From Ephydatia muelleri (Eukaryota; Porifera; Demospongiae; Spongillida; Spongillidae): DNA of 64,000 bases. The stretch's first letter is position 1. Every line of letters starts with the position of its first letter. Below, in pieces: positions 1-10,539 of this stretch. The stretch spans positions 79,695-143,694 of the forward strand of contig JABACO010000076.1 of assembly GCA_013339895.1 (NCBI GenBank), written 5' to 3'. Below the pieces are notes generated by a model that was not told where the DNA came from, made no database searches, and saw only the letters and a list, made by a program, of their open reading frames with translations. A program made the position numbers and the translations under genes.

Positions 1-1325
1 ATTTTTCGTTGTTGCGACGTGTAAAATCGCACTGTTGCGAGCCCCCCCCCCCCCTGTAGTGCAATCCACAAACAATAGAGCATCTGTTAAAAATAACGCC
101 CCTTAATTACGCAAGCATTGCAAAAAAAGAAAGGTAGTAATTAAAATCAGCTGCAGTTTATCAAGGGTTAGTAGCAGAGACCCCAAAAATCAAGTTAGTA
201 CATAATGTGGCATCATCAATGTGGGGGGATGGGGGGGGGGGGGGGTTGAACAATATTGGAATGTGTCATGGAAAGGTTGATCCATCTGACGTGGTAGGTC
301 CTTATCACCTCAGAGATCCCCATTGCAATAAATTGTAAACTTTACATAAAAGCAAACTTCGCAATTCGTATATTTAGCTTTGCTAAACCGTCATGATCTC
401 CACATTGTAAAAAGGAAGAGACATAGACACGCAGGGCAGAATGCTGCTGTGATTTCCGTATACGAAAGAGCGAGTGATATCCACATGAGAGTGAGGGATA
501 TCCACATGAGCTCAGTTTCATCCCATTAGCTAGCCTATCTGTTGCAGTGTCATGGGCTTTTGTAATACACACACACACCTCCTGGCTACATATACACACA
601 CACACACACACCTCCTGGCTACATTTGTAGTACACTGTACATTGGAAACATAGAACAAGTATCATGATTCAGTCATTGCATTTATATCACTTCGACTAGG
701 AATCACTTTTTTTTTTGCATATACTTTTGTCTTGTCTAGGCTTCCAGTGTACCACAGTACATGTACGTGTGAAACTATAGTATGGCTGTCTTTGTGAGGG
801 TGGATCATTGTAGGCACTCTTGTAGTATCATCACTTTGATGTGATATCTGGTAAAGCATGAAGAATATGTCATGTGAGCAATCGGCAGCTGTTGTGACAA
901 AAAGAAAGCAATGTAGCTGCCTCAAACCTATCAGTGATAGCATCCGTTTCTTGCTGTGTACTACATTTCCTTCAGCACTGGGTCTGACAGTAAGATGTGA
1001 TTCTAAATATAAATCGAGATTTTGATTCTACCATGCATGGTGTCCAAGTCAGATGCTTGGGTTGCAATGAAGTATCACGAGCTCCTTTTATGTGGAAATT
1101 CTTGCTTTAAAATTGTACCTCAAAATAATTCATAATTGTGTACAATTGTTTACTTCATTATTATGCAAATGAAATACAGCATTTCCCTGATGAAAAAATT
1201 ACCTCAAATATCAAGTGTAATGATTAGTAGTGACAACTCGATGCATTGTGTTAATTTGCTTGTCAGTGTACACTAGATGGATATTTGATTAAACCTTGAC
1301 GTTACGTTGACATGTTGTTTTCCAG
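1..1325. other. Intronic or 5' region before the PSME3 exons, no gene seen
   Basis: No exon is recognisable here. It should hold intron of the PSME3-like gene, because the first exon found begins in mid-gene. The earlier exons (about 170 residues in human PSME3) were looked for and not found, so they probably lie outside the window. Visible content: poly-C at about 45-54, poly-G at about 222-245, a CA repeat at about 569-610 and an AT-rich stretch at 1100-1250. Confidence 0.5.
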
Positions 1326-1971
1326 CTACTATACTGCACGAGCGAAGTTGGTATCCAAGGTGCTGAAGTATCCGGTTATTGTAAGTTAACTGTGTTGGTG
1401 GATGGATGGACGTGCATGGACACTTCATATCTCATTGTTGTCACAATGCAGCTGTAGTTACCACCATATCTACGTATGCCTCATCCCCAGTTCTCCATTC
1501 TTCTCAGGAAGACTACCGCAGAGCAGTGGAGGAGTTTGATGAGAAGGCATTCTGTGGCTTCAGACTCATCTGCCGAGAAGTCAGGAACATTTATGTGAGT
1601 GAGGTCTTGAGTGCTTTGATCCTCCAACTTGTACATGTAGGCTTTTATGGCACTGAGTGAAATATGGCCAATGTAATCGATCAATTAGCCTTTGATAAAA
1701 GCTTTAATAGCAATAGCATGTAGAATAACCTACATGTGTACTCGTATAGGCATACATCTTGTATCAACAACCAGTGAGCCATTAACTACATTAGGACAGT
1801 TAGAGAAGCTTTCACTTCCAAGCATCTTCTATGTAAATAATTATACAATGTCCAACGACCATATTTACCAGTTCACTCATTCACTTTCAGATTGTTCTCT
1901 ATGACATGATTGTAAAGAATTTTGAGAAAGTGAGGAAGCCAAGAAGTGAGAACACTGGATCCCTCTACTAA
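1326..1971 (+). CDS. PSME3: Proteasome activator complex subunit 3 (PA28-gamma/REG-gamma), last three exons
   Basis: PA28-gamma forms a heptameric ring that caps the 20S proteasome in the nucleus and opens it for ubiquitin-independent proteolysis. Three exons are visible: 1326-1380, 1508-1594 and 1891-1971 (stop TAA). All have clean ag acceptors, the first two have gt donors, and the phases agree. They encode YYTARAKLVSKVLKYP, then EDYRRAVEEFDEK..REVRNIY, then KNFEKVRKPRSENTGSLY. These match the C-terminal helix of vertebrate PSME3 (YYITRAKLVSKIAKYP, VEDYRRTVTEIDEKEY, KNIEKIKRP..LY) almost residue for residue, including the C-terminal Leu-Tyr that docks into the alpha-ring pocket. About 75 of some 250 residues are present. 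The first exon begins with the last base of a split codon. The gene appears functional at this end. Introns are 127 and 296 bases. Confidence 0.88.
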
Positions 1972-2940
1972 CCGTGACACACACTTAGCCGTGGGGGGAG
2001 GGGCACATCGATCACTACTACATATATTTAGAACAGTCAGATGATGCGCTGGGGAAATGTGTGTTGTGTGTGTCTTGTTTCTGCGAGGTACAGTGTATGT
2101 GTGTAAGAAGTGATCCTATTCTGGACACCATTATATCCATGCACTTTAGCAATATTGGTACACTTGCTGGAATGTCACCTAAGGGGCCGGAATGGTTTGG
2201 TCATATTATGGGGGCACCCACAATGTGTAAATGTGTATTCAGGTGGGCAGGCTTGCAGTACTGTAGAAAAGAAATGGAATGTGGACTGAACATGTAGGGA
2301 GAGGAAGAGAGGTAATGGAAGCAAGGAGAGGAAACAACACTACAGTGTTCATCTTTGGAGGAGAAATACTGTTTTAGCACTTAAGTACAACCTTTCATAC
2401 CGAGTTATACCGAAGCCACACTGTATATATCAAATGAGGCAAAGTCATACACATGTATGCGCAACATTTGGAGCACTCGGGGAGGGGGTGGGGTATATGG
2501 AGAGGAGGCTGCAGGGCAAACCGGTTGTCTCAGTTGTACATTGATGTCATGTGACGAACCATGGGGTCTGTTGGTTGGTGACCAGATGGACTCAGTAGGG
2601 TGGGGATGATCAGACTTGCTAGCCCTGAGCTATCTTCACCACTAATGGAAAGTACATTCGGATGTATATACATCGTAATGTCTTTCACCAATTTGAGCAC
2701 ACAAATGCATTCTTGCATTTTTTTACTCTTGTTGTGATGGTTGATTGGACACTGGGTCATGTGACAAGGGCCTTTCTGAGTCATTTTGGCTGCATGACAA
2801 GAGTTAATGCAATTTGGTACAAATTCGCGTGGTGAAGTGATGAGCTATGTGCGAGCCAGAATGCTTTGTGCCATCCTACATGCTACAAACCTTTGCATTC
2901 GACTGGGCCCCCCATGCTTGTCAGACTAAATGCTTCCAGA
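1972..2940. other. 3' flank of PSME3, no further gene seen
   Basis: Probable 3' untranslated region followed by non-coding sequence. I see no exon with family similarity and no structured repeat apart from short G-rich tracts near 1993 and 2480. Confidence 0.4.
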
Positions 2941-2945
2941 TGATC

Positions 2946-2946
<1 letters not shown>

Positions 2947-3037
<91 letters not shown>
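2947..3037. repeat. (TG)n microsatellite
   Basis: About 90 bases of uninterrupted TG dinucleotide. The open frames made of Cys-Val repeats here are an artefact of the repeat. Confidence 0.97.
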
Positions 3038-3040
<3 letters not shown>

Positions 3041-3132
3041 GTGTGTAGTATGTGTAGTATTATTGTTGTTAATAATTTAATACTGTATACATTCATCAAG
3101 TACACAACTATTATTTATTAGTCAATTAGGTC

Positions 3133-4400
3133 TTGGGTGAATCTTGTAAGCAGTGCCCTCACATTGGCCACTTTACAGAAGTTGCTAAAGGAAGGGGTTC
3201 TCTACAGGCAGTGGGAAGATGTCCCAGGAAAGGGACGGAACAGTACTTCCAGCTGATGATACCAAAGTCCTCCAATGTTTTGAAAGAGTTGCACAATGCA
3301 CCTGCTGGAAGTCACTTTGGCCTAAGGAGAACGTTTGAAAAGATGTACTTACTACTGGCCTGGCCAACGCCATGACGTTGAAAACTGGTGCAAAGTCTAA
3401 GAAAAGGTGTTTCTCGTAAATCACCTTCCTGAACAAGAAGGGCTCCAATGCAATCAGATTTGGCATTACAGCGTATCGCCATGCTAGGACTGTTACTCAT
3501 GATAATCAGAGGAAGCAAGTATGTATTAAGTCTTGAGGATTACTTTACCAAGTGGGTTGAGAGGCTTATCCAATGCCTAATATGGAGGCAAAGACAGTAG
3601 CTGATTTGTTTGTGCACCATTTGTTTTCTCGGTTAGGAGTGCCGTACAATTTACGATCACGGCATAACTTTGAGTCCTCTTTGCTGAAGGAGATCTGCCA
3701 AATCCTGGGTGTGATTAAAACAAGAACAACACCCTACCACTTACAGTCAGATGGGTTTGTAGCAAGGTTTAATCACACATTGCTTAGCCTCCTTAGCATG
3801 ACTGCTTCTGAAAATGAGTGTAATGGGGGCCTCCATCTTCCTCTAGTAATGATGGTATATAGGACTAGTGTGCAAGAATCAACTGGGTGCACACCCATTT
3901 ACTTAATGGTTGGAAGGAAAGCACGTCTTCCGGCAGATCTAATAATTGGTCTTCCTTCAGCATCTGTACCCATACAGGTAAATGAATATGCCCTGGGGAC
4001 ACACCTGGAGATTGCTTATCAACAGGTACGGGACCACCTGGTACTGCACCAAAGGTGACAGAAAGCCTTGTGCGACCCTTTAAGGTTGGTGATCTAGCTT
4101 GGCTACACTGCTCAGTGGTGCCAAGGGGGAAATCATTAAAGTTGCACTGTTATTGGCAAGGTCCATATATATACAGTGTTATTATCAATCTAGCAGGAGA
4201 AACGTTTTGTTGTGCATCAGGTCCACACCCAGCCCAACTCAGCACATTTAGGGTCATTGTCTGCATGTTTTCTTCTTTCTGCAGCTTCAGCAGCTGCTCC
4301 CATCCTCTGGCTTGTCTCTGCCAGAATAGCAGGGGAAAGAGGAGATGTTTACCGTGATATCAAACACAGCCGGCGTACCTTATGCCCAATCCCTCACTAG
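3133..4400 (+). mobile_element. Fossil Ty3/gypsy LTR retrotransposon, integrase region (broken)
   Basis: The middle of this stretch encodes a recognisable integrase core of Ty3/gypsy type, with the characteristic TTPYHLQSDG and FNHTL blocks and the following helix-rich tail. The part before it (about 3133-3540) resembles the zinc-binding N-terminal domain and linker. No terminal repeats, primer-binding site, reverse transcriptase or capsid region is seen beside it, so this is a 5'-truncated and clearly inactive fragment with several breaks. It looks old. Family assignment rests on the integrase motifs. Confidence 0.8.
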
Positions 4401-4522
4401 CACATCAGCTGGCCGGGAGTGTGACATACCACCACTCCACCCTCCCCCTTTACACTGATGGCAAAAATCCGCATATTATTATTATTGTAAAATAAAATAA
4501 TTCATATCTAGAAATTCCAATA

Positions 4523-5392
4523 CAGTGGAACCCTGAAATACGGACACCTCGATAAACAGGACACTATCTCTAGGTCCCAAAAAACTTACATTGACAATGC
4601 ACTTAGCTTGTTACACCCCTGAATTGCGTACACCTCGATATTCCATAATCCGGACACTACGTAAGTGCGCCATCTGCTGTTACACAATACACAAACACCC
4701 CGACAAGCGGACATGCTGCGTAATCAAGTTAACAATATAGATTATTTTCACGGATTATTTTCTGCACACGCTCCACATAGGCTCTAGTACCATACAAGCA
4801 ATACTTGCAGGGCACTTTCATGCCATATCCAGCACCACGATTCACAACTGCTCCAGTAACTTCCATGGACTGTCCTGTTCTGGACAAAAATTGACAGAAA
4901 AGGATTGATGCCGAAAGCTCTTGAAGTGAGGAGTTCATGGTTTCATTGGGCCCAAAAGATAAGGAAGTGAGTCTTGATAACAGTGATGAAGATGAGGACG
5001 ATATGTATGTTGAAGACACGGAACCCTCTCCTCCGAGAATGAAAAATTTGACAAAGTCATTGACTGTGCCTTGAAGATATCCGTTCATTTTTTGTTATGC
5101 AGAAGAAGCAACTAGGACTGATGAGCTACTGCGTGCAGTCACCAGGTTGAAATGCACGTGCTCTGTTCAAGCATCAATTACAGATTTTTTTCCAAATCGA
5201 TAACACCCCTTAATCTTAATTATGCATGCTATAACTGTATTGTACACAATACACTGTTAGGATACACTTGCCATCATTATATTATATACTCATTGTAATG
5301 ATAAAAAGTTCCAACCCCTGAATAAAGGACACCTCGATAATCAGGACACTTGAGGTTGGTCCCGCTAGTGTCCGCATTTCGGGGTTCCACTG
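4523..5392 (+). mobile_element. pogo/Tigger-like (Tc1/mariner superfamily) deletion derivative
   Basis: Terminal inverted repeats begin CAGTGGAACCCTGAAATACG and end with the complement (...CGGGGTTCCACTG). Repeated 'ggacacctcgataa' words lie just inside both ends. The element is flanked by TA on both sides (4521-4522 and 5393-5394), the target duplication of this superfamily. Inside, on the + strand at about 4960-5202, is the tail of a transposase: an acidic stretch (NSDEDEDDMYVED) and a C-terminus reading TDELLRAVTR..SVQASITDFFPNR, the Ile-Thr-x-Phe-Phe ending typical of pogo/Tigger transposases. The catalytic domain is absent, so the 870-base element is non-autonomous. An open frame on the opposite strand is considered a shadow. 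Confidence 0.85.
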
Positions 5393-5802
5393 TACATCGA
5401 GAGGACATCTATGCATTTTAAGTCACAAATATTTTCCGATTGCATCAGTGGATAAGAGAAAAATCGGTGATAAATATTAATGGCATTTGCACTGAAAGGA
5501 AATATGCTACAAAGAAAAGTAATTAGTACTTGCGGTCGCGTATACGTAATGCAGTAAGTGGTGCTTTGACGTTATGAACTAGTTAACTAATGTAAACACG
5601 CTTGTGCACGGAGATCTCAGATCGGTCCTCATAGCGCTCAACACATAATCATTTGCGAAAATGCTTTTAAGTCGGAGGTGGCAACTGAGCTTTATCGCTG
5701 CATCTCAGCCTGTAGCCAACACACGTTCAATCCTGGCCTGCTTCTACTAGTACCCTGAACGGGACAATGAGCTGTACTCGTATAAGTATTGTACTTGTAG
5801 CT

Positions 5803-5952
5803 CACAGGGAAAAAAAGCGTCGAATCATTTAGAAATCATTGCGTGATTGAACAGAAAATCACACGAAAATCAATAGAAGCGTGTGATTTTGTGTGATTTT
5901 CTGTTCAATCACGCAATGATTTCTAAATGATTCGACGCTTTTTTTCCCTGTG
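5803..5952. repeat. Near-perfect 150-base palindrome (foldback MITE)
   Basis: The arms run inward from CACAGGGAAAAAAAGCGTCG and are matched by their complement ending at 5952. The centre is near 5878 and only a few bases differ between arms. The DNA would fold into a long hairpin. A possible 3-base duplication (gct) flanks it. No coding content. Probably a miniature inverted-repeat transposon, superfamily undecided. Confidence 0.85.
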
Positions 5953-6600
5953 GCTGTAACCAATCTGGCGCAGCATACCCTCCCTAAATAAACGTGGCTG
6001 TGACACGCCAGACTAGCGTGTAACTATGTCTCATTTTTGCTGTACCATGGCCACGCATCAAACGTTGAACTGGTTGATATTTCTGTTAATATTAACTGCA
6101 AGCCGATTTCGGCTAGCTGGCATCTGCAGATCTATTACGGGCTTCCGGTCACACGACTCAGTCTTGGACAAACTTTTGGCTTCCTCAGCAGTTCGAGCTT
6201 CCACTGTACTTGCCATGGCCAAATGCACGGAGGACCTTACACAATATGCACGTGATCGGTCTTTAGATATAGACTCATTCCTGCATGCTCCACTCCGACA
6301 CCATGTACTATAGGACATATAAGTACACAGCAATAACAGATTAATGCAGGTCACTAGAAATCAATAATAGGGCACTTGTTTTTTTTTGTGACATGCATCA
6401 ATCTGTTTATGTTGTGTAGAGAACACTGTTTGCAATCCTGTGTTGCGTGAGAATCAGCTCGCTTGACTTTTTACTCTTTCAGCAACAGTTCACAGAAAGG
6501 TTGAATGTCTTTGATATGGGCTCAGGTTGCGTTGTGTAAACTTACCACGGGTGCAGACCTTACAGTTGTGGCTAGATAAGAATCCATCTGCGATTTACAA
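5953..6600. other. No gene seen
   Basis: Open frames of 70-100 codons occur on both strands at 6026-6354 but overlap one another and show no family motif. I do not call them genes. Confidence 0.4.
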
Positions 6601-6690
6601 CGGCGGATCCAGGTTTTAGGGCGGGAGGGGCGGTATGGGGGAGCGCTGTAAGCCCTCCCATCGGGGTCTAGGGCGGAGCCCCCGAAGCTT
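6601..6690. repeat. Fragment of a dispersed repeat ('ggcggatccagg...' type)
   Basis: The phrases 'cggcggatccagg' and 'ggggtctagggcggagcccc' resemble a short interspersed repeat seen in many invertebrate genomes. This is from memory of the pattern only. Confidence 0.4.
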
Positions 6691-6867
6691 TGCAACTTTA
6701 TTATATTCCATGCAATCATGAAACACATTAGAAAAAGCTGTTTTCACCGGTTGGGTTTTGCGCTGTTTAATAATAATAAAACGCACATGTTTACGGTACT
6801 AGTATACGCATGGTAACGAAAACAAAACGGCTTGCACATGTATTAACTACACAACATTCATAACAAT

Positions 6868-7563
6868 AATTCGTTAACCTTCTGAGACCACTAAATGATC
6901 GTTCTGCTTCACAACTTGTCAGGGGCCATAACTGCCACGATGTGGAGGATTGTATAAATATTGGGAAACTGCACCTTGCTACAAGCTTGTAGAGACAACG
7001 AGATTGTACTGGGTCGATTGGTTTCGTTAGTAGTGGACCAGAAAAGCTGTGATTTATATTATTTATAACATTGCAATTTGCAAATACTAAACTATACTTA
7101 CCTGCCAAAGTTCGAGCTCTTGTGGTAATGACTGCGGATATGGCACATCATCCGTAAAATATTTGAGATCATCATGCTTTGGGCTGTTACAGCAGCAAGT
7201 GAGGGCAATATAGAAAAGCCCTTTAATGCTTGCAGTTTTAATCTTGCATATGAAGGAGGTAATGAAACATATTATTAAATCCATCATTTAAAAAAAAAAG
7301 TGTATTACGTTTAGAGATCTGGCTATACAAATGCAAAGTAATCATTAATTACCTGTTTTCAAACTCAGACAGCAAATGGTCCAGAAATAGAATGATGATG
7401 TTAACCCTATAGTGACTCTTCAACAGTATCCTCTTGATCGTGAGCATTGCTGCGATGCTGTTGATGTCCACAAATTCGTGGTTAACATCAACAGAATGAA
7501 CAAGACTGCAAGCTTCTTGGTACATTTCCTCATGTTTGGTATCATTCAAGCGTATCTGAATAA
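6868..7563 (-). mobile_element. Decayed hAT transposase of ZMYM1 type, C-terminal half
   Basis: Read on the minus strand, three exons in order resemble the end of a hAT transposase. Exon a (about 7563-7365) ends in ILLKSHYRVN..FLDHLLSEFENR and a gtaatt donor. Exon b (about 7250-7100) contains KHDDLKYFTDDVPYPQSLPQ and a gtaagt donor. Exon c contains the dimerisation block LTSCEAERSFSGLRRLTNY. The order YxR-LDHLLSEF, DLPxPxSLxxELxLW, SCEAERSFSxLRRLK is that of ZMYM1-like hAT proteins. The reading frame shifts once inside exon c, between PNIYTILHIVAVM and LTSCEAERSF, so the gene is broken. No terminal inverted repeats were found. The upstream catalytic half is missing. Confidence 0.7.
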
Positions 7564-8270
7564 TAGTATATCTAGCAGTTAACATTTCACATGAAAGGTA
7601 CATGTGGCAATACCTTTTGTAACTGTGCTTCAACCAGTTAATTATGATCGCGTATCGCAGGGCCCGGAATATAGTACAGTAGTAGTGTACGTGTATCACA
7701 CGGGGTAGTCTGAACGCGTGGAAATTAGGCCCTACGCCCAGAAATTTTGAAATGGTTGCTAGGTCCCATAGCAACGAACCGGACAACCAATGTTCGAGAA
7801 TGTGAAGTACAATAAGCAGTTTAACGCCACCCTATGAGTGACAAGCACCTTTGAACCGTATATAAAGCAAAATTCAAGTTACCTTATCATGTGAAACATG
7901 GCTTTAGCGCTCGAAAGCCAATAGTACCATTTGCGGAGATCGGAGACCTCGTGGTATACCGACGCTCGGACACACCAAAAAACTACTTTTGTAATAAATA
8001 GAAAGTCCTTACTTGTTTGGGTAAAGACTAGCGATGACGAATTTTCTGAAGTGGTTTTATGACCTCTTGAAATATTCGTAACATAGGCCTATGTACGAGT
8101 ATATACAGCGGTATATATTTACAGAATTGAAATTTGGTTTCAGAAATTATTCCACCCTTTAAGGAGGGCAACAGATACATCGGAAAAATTGCCTTCTGCA
8201 TGGCTATGCTATTGAGCTTAAAAGGTGGTGTAGGAGCACATATATGTACAACTGATAAAAATGAGCAGGG
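7564..8270. other. No gene seen
   Basis: Contains a weak minus-strand open frame reaching 7786 that extends upstream of the hAT exon without recognisable motifs. Nothing else is supported. Confidence 0.4.
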
Positions 8271-8277
8271 CTAGGTT

Positions 8278-8745
8278 TGTGTTACTCTCTTTGTTGGTGG
8301 AGGAATAGCAGCTATTTGTGGCTCTATACTTAAAAGGTGTTCTTTTACTATGCACTGACTCTGTCTTTTATGGGTACAAATGCCAGGCCTAGTTGATGAA
8401 ATTTTGCGTGAAATCGACTCAGCACCCTGTTCACCTAGTAGCCCAAAACCAACGTGGGTGGCATTTGCCCATTGTGTGGCATGGTCTTCCAGCAAATGCA
8501 TTTTGATTGTTGTTGTAGCATCTGCAAATGTCCCACGAAAGAAGGCCATAAACTCATGAACAGCCTTTATAATTGAACAAAAAGCACACCATCAAAGGTC
8601 AGAAGTGAATAAAGTACAAAAATGTTACTTACGCTGTCTAATGCATGTGCATGTGCTTCCGCTATAAAGTTTTGATCGCAAATGTTGTGGCATTTTCCAA
8701 ATAAGGAAAATGCAGTAATGAACTGTGCCATTATCTCAGCTACTT
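8278..8745 (-). pseudogene. Module of an uncharacterised repetitive, probably transposon-borne protein (-)
   Basis: Two exons are joined by a short intron. Exon a (about 8745-8631) reads EVAEIMAQFITAFSLFG..AHAHALDS and ends at gtaagt. Exon b (about 8566-8278) reads AVHEFMAFFRGTFADATT..KMHLLEDHATQWA, then VGFGLLGEQGAESI and later KEHLLSIEPQ. I recall KMHxLEDH...GxGLxxEQGxESI...KEHLLxxxP as a conserved pattern in multi-copy hypothetical proteins of cnidarians and sponges, usually beside transposons. The function is not known to me. Between GAESI and KEHLL the frame no longer fits the pattern, which suggests decay. Flanking exons are missing. Confidence 0.5.
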
Positions 8746-9004
8746 CTTTCGATCAGTGGGGCAGTTTCTGTAGTGTCATTGCAGAGATGGATGTGCACAA
8801 TTTATAGATGTTGGGTAACTGAAAATGTTACTGGATTATTCATATGCAGAGAAATCATTTTGTGTCAGCATCATTAAACAGTCTTATCATAAGTAAAGTT
8901 TTTAGCACAAATGCAAATGTTCATTTTTTCGCCTTACTTCTGAGACTGCATGAGATTGAAGTCTGGCGTGCCTTGTCAATGGTACGTAATGGAAATGTGA
9001 TTGT

Positions 9005-9534
9005 GTGCGTTTTCATTTTATAATTTTGTCATGCAAAATAGGTGCTCTAAATGGTATGTATTATGATGGGTTTGAACCTCAGAAGATTGAATCCTACAGA
9101 GGTGTGTGTCACCAATTTGCAAGGGCTACAGCACGATGTGGAGAAAAAAAAAACCCAAAAATTCACCTGATACTGCACCTTCCTGACAGCATGTTGAGGT
9201 TTGGGCCTGCATCTTCATTCAACACAGAAAGGTAAGTTCCACAATGTGCATGAGGCAAAGATATTGTATGGAACATATTGTGTTTCAGGTGTGAGAGCTA
9301 CAATTCTGTAATATGGTCACGCCGTGTATATAGCAGACAGGCCCCTAGCAAGGATATTGCTACTCTGCTTTTGCTGTACAAGGAAGTATTATTTACTTTT
9401 TCCGGCAGTTGCTACAATACATCTGAAGGTCTGATATTCCTTGAGACCGGGTTAATTGTAAAGCTTTATTTTTTACTTGCACAAGTGGTGAAGACCTTGT
9501 CAGCCTTTACCACACCAAAGAAGTGTTTTTAGAT
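9005..9534 (+). pseudogene. Module of a second uncharacterised repetitive protein (+)
   Basis: Two exons flank a short intron (gtaagt donor at about 9232, acceptor at about 9288). Joined, they read KIHLILHLPDSMLRFGP, SSFNTER|CESYNSVIWSRR and SRQAPSKDIATLLL. The pattern HxxLHLxDxxxxFGPxxxxxTExxExFNxxxR...NxxAPSxDIA recurs in high-copy hypothetical proteins of fungi and invertebrates. I recognise the pattern but not a function. It is transcribed opposite to the module at 8.3-8.7 kb. The rest of the protein is missing, so it is probably a fragment. Confidence 0.5.
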
Positions 9535-9735
9535 GGTGAAGTCCAAGAATGTGGGAGTGGAATTCATAAACATGGAATACTACGAAAGATAATAATATGA
9601 GTGTGAATATGATGTACAAAAATATGTTCTTTGTGTGTTTTTGTTTGTGATGAAACTTGTCCCTGTTATTCCGTTGTTGTTTACTCAATGTGTGTATATT
9701 ATACAGGCCAGAGGGTGCTTTGGGTGTTGAAGCCC

Positions 9736-9738
9736 CCC

Positions 9739-9777
<39 letters not shown>
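9736..9777. repeat. Poly-C tract (about 40 C)
   Basis: Nearly pure C from about 9736 to 9776, preceded by gcccccctcc. Similar tracts recur in the window (see findings). Confidence 0.95.
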
Positions 9778-10099
9778 CTGGTCATTAGGTCCGGCCACTT
9801 TAAATAAGTTATTAATGTTAATTGAAAGTCGCGATACTCGCGCACCGCCACTACTAATGCGCGTACGTGCGATGCGTACATTTTTTTTTTAAAAAGGAAC
9901 ATTAATAATCAGCAGGCCCAGCTAAGTCTGAGCAGGGGTGGTCTGGGGCTTCGCAGTGCATCATTACACTCATCAGCACATGTCTTCCTTTTCGATGTCG
10001 CCTTATAAATAGGCTTTTTATAAGTACATTGTAACAAATGCCATCATTTGCCTTATTTTGGTGTATGTACGTGCACTAATACAAAATTGTCAGTAATAC

Positions 10100-10407
10100 C
10101 GCTAAATCCTGTGATTTTGTTGGAAGCAGGAGTGTCACTTCCCAGGCCACTGAGTGTAGGAAGCACCAAGCCAATTGACCCCAAGTGCTCAGATCTAGGA
10201 TAGGTATGTGTCCCTATGGTTGTTGAAACTTATGGAGCTTGGGGAAAAGAAGCCACTGCCATTATCTTCTCTGTTGCCTCTAGACTTGCCACCTCCATGT
10301 GCCAGCCAAAATCCATGTTACTCAATGAGATCTATGGCCGATTGAATCTCCACCTGGTTAGGGCTAATGCTACAGCTATCCTCGGTAGGATAGCTCCTCT
10401 ACCATAG
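10100..10407 (+). mobile_element. 3' end of a non-LTR retrotransposon with restriction-like endonuclease tail, copy 1
   Basis: The + strand reads PKCSDLG, then MVVETYGAWGKEATA and YGRLNLHLVRANATAILGR. The same blocks (CTELGW, PLAVETYGCWG-EA, LYGRLNL-LVRANARALLSR) recur at 13.0-13.2, 15.8-16.0 and 16.2-16.4 kb. They define the extreme C-terminus of one family. Only the tail is present, as expected of 5'-truncated non-LTR insertions, and the frame is broken upstream of position 10216. Confidence 0.65.
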
Positions 10408-10539
10408 AGCTAAACTTCGTATTTAATCAGTGTTGTTACTGTCGATTTATAGTTGTTAATAATCACTAAAATTAATGGAAAGGCATGCCAAGTACTTGTA
10501 TCGTCAGGAGTTGCTTCCAATAATGATGATACCTGTAGG

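Noticed and set aside
4729-5088. 119-codon minus-strand frame inside the pogo derivative
   Set aside because: The + strand encodes the recognisable transposase tail, so this frame is its shadow.
6026-6354. Overlapping 95-98 codon frames on both strands, one with a hydrophobic N-terminus
   Set aside because: Mutually exclusive frames, no motif, no splice evidence.
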